The notes under the pieces were generated by a model. It was given only the letters and a program-made list of their open reading frames with translations. It was not told the origin of the DNA and searched no databases. Positions 52,683 through 60,946 of a stretch of DNA of 64,000 bases are shown here, in pieces. Within the stretch, counting starts at the first letter, position 1, and every line of letters starts with the position of its first letter. The DNA is from CAZVEE01 sp964625525 (lineage in GTDB: Bacteria > Pseudomonadota > Alphaproteobacteria > JAJFIK01), in assembly GCA_964625525.1 (NCBI GenBank), contig CAZVEE010000004.1, positions 11,323 to 75,322 on the forward strand, in the 5' to 3' direction. The position numbers and the translations under genes are program-made.

Positions 52683-55110
52683 GGGGCGTCTCATCCAGAG
52701 TAGCGCGGTACAGCGTCGTGCTGCCGTTCAGCCGCTGGCCGCCGTCACGGGTCAGGGGCCGCAGATCAATGCCGTAAGTCCGCTTGGTGGCAAAGGGCGT
52801 GAACCAACCGAAGGGAATGCGCACGGTCAGACCTTTGTCGAAGCTGCCCTCGCCGAATTCATCAAAGGGCACGTCCGTGAAGGTGGCGAAAGCGCCGATT
52901 TCCACGCCCGTGTCGAAGCGGCGGCTGAGTTCAAACGTGGCGCCGTAGTCGCGGGCCAGATAGCGGCCCGCGTGCACCGCGAGGCTCAGATCGTGATACG
53001 GCAGCTCATAATAAACACTCGCATGGCCCGTCAGGGTGCGGTAGTCGCGCAGGCCCAAAAGCTTGTCGAACGCGCGCTGCTGCACGGCGAAGAGATTGGC
53101 CCCCACGGCCCAGCGGCGGTTGAAGGGCCGATAGAGGACCTCGCCGCCAACGCCGGAAAACATCTCCTCCAGAATGCCGGCACGGGCGCGGGCGAATGTC
53201 TGCTCGCCCAGACGGAACGTATAGTTCAGCGCCAGCGTATCGATCCCGGTCTCACCTTGCCGCAGATACTCGGCAAAGTCGGAGCGCACCCGCGGCAATT
53301 GGCTGTCGGAGGTGCGGGCGATCTCATCGAAATTATTGATCAGATTGATGCCCACGGAGGTATTGAGCGACAGCCCTCGGGTGAGCGCGATACCCAGATT
53401 AAGGCGCAGCAGCACCTGGTAGCGAAATGGATCGTCCGGATCGAACAGACTTTGGCGGAACTCCGGCGCGATCCCATACCCGAAAGAGGGAAACTCCCCA
53501 CGGGGGGTCCACTGGGCATGGCCAGGCCCGTTCGGTGCCGGCTCGAAATCAATGGCGGCGAGGATTTCCTCGGCACTGCCACCGGCCAGCAGAATGCGCT
53601 CCAACTCGCCGCGCGGCACCGTGGCCATGGTCACCGGCAGACGCCCTGAGACCATGACGAGTTCATAGACTTGGACATCCTCGGGGCCGTAAGCGGTCAG
53701 CACCCGGACCATACGCCCCAGCGCTTCGGCTTGCCGGTCATAACGACGATTGTGGAACCAGACCCGCAAGACAGACCCACGCCGATCGATCCCCTGGACC
53801 GAGAGGTAAAGGCGCCCTGCCTCCCGCCGGATCGTCTCAAATTGCGCCTCCGGGAGCGTCGTGGGGGGCACGGTCTGAAGGGGCTCGGCGGGCTCGGGCA
53901 CCGGGTCGCGGTCCGCCAGGCGTTGCGGCAGGTCTGCACAGCCCGGATTGCCCTTGGCGCGTTCCAGACACAGCCGTGCCAATGGCAAGCGCAGGCGATC
54001 GGGGGCATGCTCGCGGCTCACCACAAGAGAGCCAGGCTGATCATCGCTCAGACGAGCGGGGGCGCGTAAGGGATCGTGGTGCGCGCGCGGCGGGCTCGTG
54101 TAGACAGTCTGGCTCGCAAAGCGCTCGACACGGGTTTCATCCGTGGCGGTGCGGCGTGCGTCAGCCGGGCGGACCACGAAATCAGGCGGCGGATCGTCAA
54201 AGCGGGGCAAGCGCACCCGCTGGCGCGGATCAGCTTTGAACGCAAAGCGAAAGCCGAGCGTATTGCCGTAGAGGTAATGGGTCCCGATCTCGAGCCCGTC
54301 AAACGGCTCATAGGTCAGGCCCACATTGACCGGCGAACGCACGTCATACTGCACCAGAGGCGCGGCTCGTTCGGCCGTGTACGCATCACTGGAGTACTCC
54401 AGTTGCAGTTTTAGACCATCAAGCAGCTTGAGCGGCGGGGAATACTCAAGGCCACCGAAAAAGCCCATATCCTCGCCACTGAAAAAGGAGCCCACATCGA
54501 ACTGGCCCGTGTCTTCAAGCCCCCGGCTCTGCCGTGTGGAAAAGCGGTCCGACAGGCGCGCCAGCGGATTATTGATGGTGGCCGAGCCGCCATAGCGGCC
54601 CCAGCCCATCCCCACTGTCGCGTCCACATTGCCAAGGCGTTTGGAGGCGACGACATACTCGCCCCCATAAACGCCGGTGCCGATAAGATCGTTGATGCCC
54701 ACGGCCACGGCCGGGCGATAGCGGCTTTCCGTGATCAAACGTACTTTCAGCCCGAAGCTGCGGTCATAGAAGTTGGGCTGTCCTTCCAGAAAGCCGTTGA
54801 TATGGGCATAGCGGAAGGACCCCTCCAGCCAGGGCGTGACCTGAAAGGTGAAGGCGGCGCGCTGGTCCGGCTGCTTGCCGGATGCGGACAACGCAAAATT
54901 GCCGTCCTCCAGAAAGCGCGCCGACGGCATTTCAATGAGGCCGGCGGTGCCCTGATAGGTGAGCGAGGGATACCAGGCATTGGGTTCGGTGAGATCACCA
55001 CCCGGCCCCTGCACTTGCCCGCCACTAGGGGTTTGAGCCCGCCCCTCCGGCGCCCATAAGGCCAGGCTGATCAGGCCCAAAACAAAAACAACGGCGCGGC
55101 GCGAACTCAT
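52645..55110 (-). CDS. YjbH-family outer-membrane protein
   Basis: 821 residues. Signal peptide ending EGRAQT, then the YjbH signature region (GTAGLIEMPSARFLEDGNFALSAS would cover residues 54-78) and long alternating amphipathic strands with aromatic girdles (FRYAHINGFLEGQPNFYDRS, VYGGEYVVASKRLGNVDAT). Two barrel-like segments flank a Pro/Arg-rich middle (about 340-440). YjbH and GfcD proteins are outer-membrane components of polysaccharide secretion. It follows the yjbE-like gene after a terminator hairpin and overlaps the lipoprotein gene downstream. Confidence 0.9.
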   Translation of the reverse strand: MSSRRAVVFVLGLISLALWAPEGRAQTPSGGQVQGPGGDLTEPNAWYPSLTYQGTAGLIEMPSARFLEDGNFALSASGKQPDQRAAFTFQVTPWLEGSFRYAHINGFLEGQPNFYDRSFGLKVRLITESRYRPAVAVGINDLIGTGVYGGEYVVASKRLGNVDATVGMGWGRYGGSATINNPLARLSDRFSTRQSRGLEDTGQFDVGSFFSGEDMGFFGGLEYSPPLKLLDGLKLQLEYSSDAYTAERAAPLVQYDVRSPVNVGLTYEPFDGLEIGTHYLYGNTLGFRFAFKADPRQRVRLPRFDDPPPDFVVRPADARRTATDETRVERFASQTVYTSPPRAHHDPLRAPARLSDDQPGSLVVSREHAPDRLRLPLARLCLERAKGNPGCADLPQRLADRDPVPEPAEPLQTVPPTTLPEAQFETIRREAGRLYLSVQGIDRRGSVLRVWFHNRRYDRQAEALGRMVRVLTAYGPEDVQVYELVMVSGRLPVTMATVPRGELERILLAGGSAEEILAAIDFEPAPNGPGHAQWTPRGEFPSFGYGIAPEFRQSLFDPDDPFRYQVLLRLNLGIALTRGLSLNTSVGINLINNFDEIARTSDSQLPRVRSDFAEYLRQGETGIDTLALNYTFRLGEQTFARARAGILEEMFSGVGGEVLYRPFNRRWAVGANLFAVQQRAFDKLLGLRDYRTLTGHASVYYELPYHDLSLAVHAGRYLARDYGATFELSRRFDTGVEIGAFATFTDVPFDEFGEGSFDKGLTVRIPFGWFTPFATKRTYGIDLRPLTRDGGQRLNGSTTLYRATLDETPHEIERNWEGFTE

Positions 55111-55228
55111 AACCCAGACTGAACCGGTACTCGTGACAGGATCGGATGGTGCCGCAGCTTACAGGGGCACAACGGTCAGGGACATGCCTCTCATGAGGGG
55201 GCGCGCCTGCCCCACCGCCCGACAGCAA

Positions 55229-55256
55229 AACGGCCGGTCCCGCGGGGCCGGCCGTT
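55229..55256 (-). terminator. Hairpin between yjbE-like and yjbH-like genes
   Basis: A 13-bp stem with one G-T pair (AACGGCCGGTCCC / GGGGCCGGCCGTT) and a 2-nt loop; on the minus strand it ends in GTTTTGC. It lies 26 bp after the stop of the small YjbE-like gene and before yjbH. A leaky terminator here would give more of the small protein than of the downstream products. Confidence 0.65.
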
Positions 55257-55281
55257 GCAAATCCAAGGGGACCAGAAAGGC

Positions 55282-55596
55282 TTAGTTCGTGCCGGTCGTG
55301 CTGGTCGTCGTCGTGGGCGGCGTCCCGCTGTCGCCGTCATCGTCGTCTTCGTTGTCGCTGTCATTGGCGGCCAGCAAGCCCACACCCGTGGCGAACACGG
55401 TGGTCAACGAGGCGATCAACACGGTCTTGGCCGTGGAGCTCATTTGCAGCGCGTCCTGGCCACCGGCACCGCCTGGCTCCAGGAAATCTTCGGCGGCTGC
55501 ATCGGCACGCGCCGCGTCGGCTTCGGCCGCCAGTGCAGCGGCAGGGGTCAGCGCGATCGCGGCCGCAGCGGCCAAGGCGGTCATGGTCTTGCGCAT
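55282..55596 (-). CDS. YjbE/GfcA-like small secreted Thr-rich protein
   Basis: 104 residues: signal peptide with AAALAAEADA cleavage region, a short Ala/Glu-rich part, a hydrophobic segment (TVLIASLTTVFATGVGLLAA), an Asp-rich stretch (DSDNEDDDDGDSG) and a Thr-rich tail (TPPTTTTSTTGTN). E. coli YjbE and GfcA are similarly tiny, secreted and end in a Gly/Asp then poly-Thr tail, and head the same gene order. Function of those proteins is poorly known. Probably surface-exposed or periplasmic, possibly metal-binding by its Asp run. Confidence 0.78.
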   Translation of the reverse strand: MRKTMTALAAAAAIALTPAAALAAEADAARADAAAEDFLEPGGAGGQDALQMSSTAKTVLIASLTTVFATGVGLLAANDSDNEDDDDGDSGTPPTTTTSTTGTN

Positions 55597-55748
55597 GGAT
55601 CAGTCCTCACAACTCTACGATGTCCCGGTTGATGATCACGGGACTCGGGGCGACATCGCTCCCCCAACGCTCTCCGTGCTAAACAAGGTTTGCCCGGGAT
55701 GCAATGCGTATTACGGACAGGATCGCGTGAACCGGTCGCGCCGGCCCC

Positions 55749-56915
55749 TTATTCGGCCGTCGAAACGGTAAAGGGCCGGAAGGAAAACACCTCGCGCGCG
55801 GACGGATCCACGGTCACTTCGATGGCGCCCAGGTCCGGCGGACCGAACACTTCCAACCGCGTCAGATTTTCAAGCAAGGTCCCTTCATGGGTGACCGGCT
55901 TGTCGATCTTAAAGCTGTGTGTGTCGCCATGGACCACCAGAACGGGTTTGCCAAAAGCGGCTGCCCGCTCAATCAAGGCGGCACGGAACCGGTCGAAGCC
56001 AGTGGGCTGCCACCACTGGGCGTCCCATTGCGGATTGGCGTGGAAAAACAGGACCAGCGCTGGGGCCTGTTCTGCCTCGGCCGCCTCAAAGGCCTGGGCG
56101 AGCCAGCGCAGATTGGCGTCGTCCCGATGGAAATGCTCCGCCGCGGCGGCCCGGTCCTGGCGCAGATTGTTGTTGCTGCCGACCAGGTGCAGATTGGCAA
56201 AGACAATCCCATTGCGAGTCCAGCGGGCATTCTCGATGAACTCGCGCGAGCCTTCGGGCGCCTCGGTCACCGGATACTGTTGCACCAGCGGCATGGGATC
56301 TTCGCCCAGGCTCTGTCCCACCTTGAAGAAAATGCGGCGCAAGGCGTCGAGCCGCTCCGCCGGATCGGCCGCGCCGAAGGACTCCATGTGACAGTCGGTC
56401 CACTCATTGTCGCCAGGCATGTAGACCAGCGGCGAGTCGACGCCTGAGAAGAGTTCCAGGGTTTCGAAAAAGAAGGCGTCAGAGCACTCACCGCCACTTT
56501 TGATGTCACCGATATGCACGGTGAAGGCCGGATCAAGGGCGTTGATCCGGGTGATGAGCGTGCGCACGCGGGCCACACCCTCCGGGCTTGTGTCCTGGGT
56601 GTCGCCGAAAACGGCAAAGCGCAACGGGCCAGTCTCGGTCGGCCCAGTCTCAGTCGGCCCAGTCTCAGTCGGGCCAGTCTCAGTCGGGCCAGTCTCAGTC
56701 GGCACGGCGCTCTCTTCGCCCCCGACTTGTGCAGCCATTTCAGCAGCCATGGTGTGGACAGGCGTCGCGCCATCGGGCGCCATCGGCGTTTCAGTCTGCA
56801 TCGGCTCGCCCGAAGCCGGCTCGGCGAAGACCGGAGCCGCAGTGACGCCCGTGAAAACGAGCGCGCTAAAAACACTGCACGCGCAGAAACGAATGACTTT
56901 TGCAATTCCGTTCAT
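55749..56915 (-). CDS. Secreted metallophosphoesterase with (TETGP)5 linker
   Basis: 388 residues. Signal peptide ending APVFAEP, a low-complexity linker with five TETGP repeats, then a calcineurin-like domain: LRFAVFGDTQD, VHIGDIKSGGEC, MPGDNEWTDC in place of G-N-H-E, NLHLVGSNNNL, LFFHANPQW and VHGDTHSFKID. Metal ligands Asp, His, Asp, Asn/Asp, His are present in order. Start at 56915 is supported by AAGGGG. Substrate unknown; adjacent to the TonB receptor gene on the same strand, so possibly part of phosphate or organic-phosphate scavenging. Confidence 0.83.
   Translation of the reverse strand: MNGIAKVIRFCACSVFSALVFTGVTAAPVFAEPASGEPMQTETPMAPDGATPVHTMAAEMAAQVGGEESAVPTETGPTETGPTETGPTETGPTETGPLRFAVFGDTQDTSPEGVARVRTLITRINALDPAFTVHIGDIKSGGECSDAFFFETLELFSGVDSPLVYMPGDNEWTDCHMESFGAADPAERLDALRRIFFKVGQSLGEDPMPLVQQYPVTEAPEGSREFIENARWTRNGIVFANLHLVGSNNNLRQDRAAAAEHFHRDDANLRWLAQAFEAAEAEQAPALVLFFHANPQWDAQWWQPTGFDRFRAALIERAAAFGKPVLVVHGDTHSFKIDKPVTHEGTLLENLTRLEVFGPPDLGAIEVTVDPSAREVFSFRPFTVSTAE
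56626..56700 (-). repeat. 15-bp tandem repeat x5
   Basis: Five consecutive units of GG[G/C]CCAGTCTC[A/G]GTC (as read on the plus strand), encoding TETGP five times in the phosphoesterase linker. Units differ at two positions only, so copy-number variation in frame is likely. Confidence 0.95.
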
Positions 56916-57103
56916 GTCGTACCCCTTCCTTGCCGGCGCAGTGTCTGAAACTCTGTCTGCGACGTAAATGGGCGAGCCTGTAACATTGGCCACGACGCAC
57001 GCTGTAACCGGCAAATATTACTGTCTTTTCAGAGTGCAAGAGCGAATCCGCTGCCGTGCAGCGGGTGCTGTGCGCGCTGTTACAGACTGCACCAGGGGGC
57101 CTT

Positions 57104-57137
57104 AAAAAAGCGGCCGCGCGGAGGCTCCGCGCGGCCG
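57104..57137 (-). terminator. Intrinsic terminator after TonB receptor
   Basis: 12-bp perfect stem (CGGCCGCGCGGA / TCCGCGCGGCCG) with a 3-nt loop, followed on the minus strand by a run of six Ts. Located 29 bp after the receptor stop codon. Confidence 0.9.
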
Positions 57138-57165
57138 AAGAAAGGCTGTTTGAACTGACGAGCGG

Positions 57166-59649
57166 TCAGTACTGGACGCTGACTTTCGCGCCGTAGAAGC
57201 GCGGTGGACCGGCGATAAAGGTCGGCACGCCGAAGGCCCCGCCCGTATTGCCAGCGTCGATGATGAACTCCTCGTCCAGTAGGTTTTCCGCATAAACCTC
57301 GATGGCGAAATCCCGATTGGCGGACCGATAGCCCGCCCGCACATTGACGAGGCCATAGGCTTCCTGGCTTTGCGCCGGGATGGTGTAGAACGGCTGACCC
57401 GGGTCAGCGGGATCGAAAACGCGGACTTCTTCCGCGTTGTCGTCCTCAAAGAACACTTCCGACTGCCAGGTGTAGGTTGGCGTGATGTACACCGAGCCGA
57501 GCCCCTCGCGCTCATACTCGTAGGTCATGCCCACCGAGAAGGAATGATCGGGGCTCAGACGGAACTGGTTGCCACCGAAGATCAGCGGGTTGCCATCATC
57601 GTCTTCATCATCGAAGCGGCCCCGGTTGAAGCCATACGTCGCGAAAATATCGAGATTGGCCAATGGCGAGGCCACCACCTGCATCTCAAACCCGATGCTG
57701 TCGGCAGTGCCCGCATTGATGGTCTCGGTCAGGCCCGTGGTGGCGTCCACGATGGAGGTCTGGAAGTTCTCATAGTCGTAGTAGTAGACCGAGCCTTCCG
57801 CTTGCAAGCGGCCACCGAAGAAGAGGCCCTTGGCGCCGACTTCGTAGCTGTCCACGATCTCCGCTGGGATTTCCTGAAAGCCCAGGAAGAACGGACCGGC
57901 CACTTCCGTCTCGATCACTTCCGGGCGCCGGCCGCGGGCGTAAGACGCGTAGACATTCAGGTCATCCTCAATCCGGTACTGCGCCACGACGCGCCAGACA
58001 AAGTCATCAAATGTCTGTTCGCCCGAGGAGACTTTGCTGTTGTTTGTGTCTGCAACCAGAATCGGCGCGGCCGGAATACCGCCGGTGAGCACGCCCGCCT
58101 GCCCGATCACACTCGGACCATTCAACACGCCGCCGGAATACAGCGTCTCTTTCTCGTCGCGCGACCAGCGCAGACCACCGGTGAGCGACAGGCGCTCGGT
58201 GACATCCACGGTGATCTCGCCGAAAATGTCATAGGACGTGTTGTCGGCGAAATTGCTGAACTGCTCCAGGTGGAACGGCTTGAAGCCCGGGAACGCCGCG
58301 TCGAGGATCGGGTTCAACACCTCCGGACGGCCCGTCAGGAACGCCTCTGCCAGCGCGCGGTCCCCTGCGAACAATTCCGTGTTGGCCGGCAGGCCCACCG
58401 CGCCCGCGACGGCGGCGTTCTGGCCCGTGGCCGCAAGCGAGGAAAACAGCGCCAGCGTCGCCCGCTCGTCATAGCCGAGCGGCACCCGCTGCTCGCCCTC
58501 TTCTAGGAAGACATTGCCGCCGATAAAGCCGCGCACTCGCCCGCCTGCGTCATAGTTCAGGCGCAGCTCTTCAGAGACCTGATTGCCGCTGGCTTCCTCG
58601 GAGAAGATCAGGATGTTAAACGCCGTGCCGTCCGGATCAAAAATTTCCTCGGAGTTGAACTGGCGATAGGCGGCGATGTTGGTCAGGCTCCAGGCATCGG
58701 TGATGTCCCAGGTCACCTGCGTGGTCACGCCCCAGACTGTCCGGTCCGTACCCAGTTCCGCATTGCTCTGAAAGCCGCCGAACTCGTTCAGCGAGGCGAA
58801 ATCGTTCGGGTTGGTGTTTCCGCGTTCGGCCGGAATCACGCCGCTCTTGAAAGAGGTGCCCGGAGGGGTGTCCTGCTGCCAGGAGCCGATCACGTCCACC
58901 CGCACGGTCTCAATGGGGTCCCAGCGCAGGCTGGCGCGCACGGCAGCCGTTTCGGTGCCGTTCAGATCGTCGCCCGCATTGTTCTCGATATAGCCTTCAC
59001 GGCTGGAATAGACGCCCGCCACGCGCACGGCCAACGTGTCATCCACGATCGGCGCATTGACGGCACCTTCGATGAGGTTTTCATCGAAATTGCCGAAGGT
59101 GTAGGCGCCTTCGACGCTGTAATCATATTCCGGCTTGCGGCTGATGACGGCGACCGCGCCGATCTGGGCGGAGCGGCCGAACAGGGTGCCTTGCGGGCCC
59201 TTCAGAACCTCGACCCGGTCGATGTCGAAGAGCTGCACGATAGAGCCGCGAGAACGGGAGATGGAAACGCCGTCCTGGAACACGGAGACGCGCGGCTCGA
59301 TATTGGCCGCGCCGCTGTCGGAGGTGATACCGCGGATCACAAAGCCGGGATTGTTGACGCTTTGCTCTTGAACCACGAGGCCTGGCACGAACGCGGCGAG
59401 CTGATCAAACTCTTCAATGCCCAGATCGTTCAACACCTGGCCCGAATAGGCCGTGATGTTGATGGGCACGTCGAGCACGTCTTCCTCGCGCTTTTGCGCG
59501 GTCACGACAATCACTTCCTGGCTGCGCAGGACCGGCGTGTCGCCGTCTTGGGCAAGGGCCGCCGGCGCCACCAGGGCGCTTCCGGCGAGCAACCCGGCAC
59601 TCAGCGCACGCAGCCCCATCCGGCGCGCCATTTCACTCGATACGACCAT
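57166..59649 (-). CDS. TonB-dependent outer-membrane receptor
   Basis: 827 residues. Signal peptide ending PAALAQ, TonB-box-like SQEVIVVTAQKREED, plug domain (VPINITAYSGQVLNDLGI, IRGITSDSG, LKGPQGTLFGRSAQIG), then a 22-strand-type barrel with the typical C-terminal RFYGAKVSVQY. The TAQKREED signature and lack of Cys or heme motifs place it with the broad alphaproteobacterial receptors for large or hydrophobic substrates; ligand unknown. Start at 59649 was chosen from the signal peptide; upstream frame to 59892 is not conserved-looking. Confidence 0.93.
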   Translation of the reverse strand: MVVSSEMARRMGLRALSAGLLAGSALVAPAALAQDGDTPVLRSQEVIVVTAQKREEDVLDVPINITAYSGQVLNDLGIEEFDQLAAFVPGLVVQEQSVNNPGFVIRGITSDSGAANIEPRVSVFQDGVSISRSRGSIVQLFDIDRVEVLKGPQGTLFGRSAQIGAVAVISRKPEYDYSVEGAYTFGNFDENLIEGAVNAPIVDDTLAVRVAGVYSSREGYIENNAGDDLNGTETAAVRASLRWDPIETVRVDVIGSWQQDTPPGTSFKSGVIPAERGNTNPNDFASLNEFGGFQSNAELGTDRTVWGVTTQVTWDITDAWSLTNIAAYRQFNSEEIFDPDGTAFNILIFSEEASGNQVSEELRLNYDAGGRVRGFIGGNVFLEEGEQRVPLGYDERATLALFSSLAATGQNAAVAGAVGLPANTELFAGDRALAEAFLTGRPEVLNPILDAAFPGFKPFHLEQFSNFADNTSYDIFGEITVDVTERLSLTGGLRWSRDEKETLYSGGVLNGPSVIGQAGVLTGGIPAAPILVADTNNSKVSSGEQTFDDFVWRVVAQYRIEDDLNVYASYARGRRPEVIETEVAGPFFLGFQEIPAEIVDSYEVGAKGLFFGGRLQAEGSVYYYDYENFQTSIVDATTGLTETINAGTADSIGFEMQVVASPLANLDIFATYGFNRGRFDDEDDDGNPLIFGGNQFRLSPDHSFSVGMTYEYEREGLGSVYITPTYTWQSEVFFEDDNAEEVRVFDPADPGQPFYTIPAQSQEAYGLVNVRAGYRSANRDFAIEVYAENLLDEEFIIDAGNTGGAFGVPTFIAGPPRFYGAKVSVQY

Positions 59650-59924
59650 AGACCTAATCCCCACACCACTGATCGGCCCCACCCCGGGCCGCCGCGCCAC
59701 CTTGCGCGAGAGTGTGCCTGAACGGCACGGATTTGTCTGCCCCTTCGGACAGGGCTTTCGCAGCGCACAATGGCTACTTTCCACGACCGGCGGACGACAA
59801 CGGCCTGACACTTCCGTGACAGTGCTTTTGGCGGGATTCACGCGTTTGGGGCGGGAGATGGCGCTGGGTTCTCGCCTGTAACGATGGCACACTATTGCTC
59901 TCGCGAGTCTGAGGGGATGCGGTC

Positions 59925-60941
59925 ATGGATGCCATCACAGCCGTCGGTGACAACGACACGAGCACGGATTGGGAACTGAAGCCGGAACTTCATGAAGCGC
60001 GTTTGCCCGAGGACGCCGCATCGCTCAAGGCGGTGCTGCGCTCGGCGCTGGCGCTTGATTTCATTCGCCGCTTCAACGATGCGGATCAGAAAGCCATTCG
60101 CGCCCAAGCCGCCTATTTCCGCTATGGCCGGTGGGAGGTTCTGGCGGTGACCACGGCGATTCTGCTGGGGGCGTTCCTGCTGCTGCTGCCGGATCCGGAA
60201 ACCCTGGCGGGCGCCGATCCAAAAACCTCGCCGCTATGGCGGGCTTTCTTCGCCGCCTATGGAACGCCGATCCTGGAAGGGCTTTTCTGGGCCCAGGTCG
60301 GGGCTGTGGCTGTCGCGGCCATGGCGACGGCGGTGATGCGCGCGCAGGTGCCCTATAAGGAGTGGATGGCTCAGCGGACCCGGGCCGAGACTGCTCGCTT
60401 GGAGTACTTCGCTTACATTTGCAATCCGGCGCGGGCAAAAGAGACGGCGGGCACGGGCGGTTTGCCGCTCTTACCGCTTCAACTGGAGTATTTCCGCCGC
60501 TATCAGCTCGATGTGCAGCTCAACTACTACGCAGGGCGGGGTGAGCAGCACCGGAAGGCGGCGGCGCGGTTTCTGACGCGCGGCGCCCTGGCGGCGGGTG
60601 CGGCCGCTTTGGCCGCTACCCTGCTTCCGAACTTGATCGCCCAGACCGAGTTGTTCTCCGAAACCCGGATCGCGGCGTTTCTGCTCATTGCGGGACCGGT
60701 GCTCTACAACGCACAGGAAAATCTGAAGCTGCTGCACGAGGACCAGCGCAATGCCTTGCGCTACGCCAACACGGCCGATCAGTTGAACAGTGTGAAGGCC
60801 CGTGCATTGGGGCCGGCCCGGGAGGCGGCCGCGGCGGGTCATCCGGAGCCTGTGTCCGCGCTGGTGGCGGAAGTCAACGGGATGGTCAGCCAGGAACACG
60901 CCCAGTGGACCTCGGCGCGGGAAATGCGGATGGACACATAA
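59925..60941 (+). CDS. Multi-TM protein, SLATT-like (tentative)
   Basis: 338 residues, not confidently recognised. Hydrophobic segments appear in two pairs: about 72-92 and 122-140, then about 222-240 and 247-263. Between them lie charged helices with ERxxxxEYFAY-like text (RAETARLEYFAYICNP). Paired helices flanked by such helices, and the closing EHAQWTSARE, resemble SLATT 2TM effector domains, here possibly duplicated. SLATT proteins are predicted pore-forming effectors, but no SLOG, SMODS or nuclease partner is nearby. GAGGGG 9 nt before the ATG supports the start. Confidence 0.6.
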   Translation: MDAITAVGDNDTSTDWELKPELHEARLPEDAASLKAVLRSALALDFIRRFNDADQKAIRAQAAYFRYGRWEVLAVTTAILLGAFLLLLPDPETLAGADPKTSPLWRAFFAAYGTPILEGLFWAQVGAVAVAAMATAVMRAQVPYKEWMAQRTRAETARLEYFAYICNPARAKETAGTGGLPLLPLQLEYFRRYQLDVQLNYYAGRGEQHRKAAARFLTRGALAAGAAALAATLLPNLIAQTELFSETRIAAFLLIAGPVLYNAQENLKLLHEDQRNALRYANTADQLNSVKARALGPAREAAAAGHPEPVSALVAEVNGMVSQEHAQWTSAREMRMDT

Positions 60942-60946
60942 GGCGC

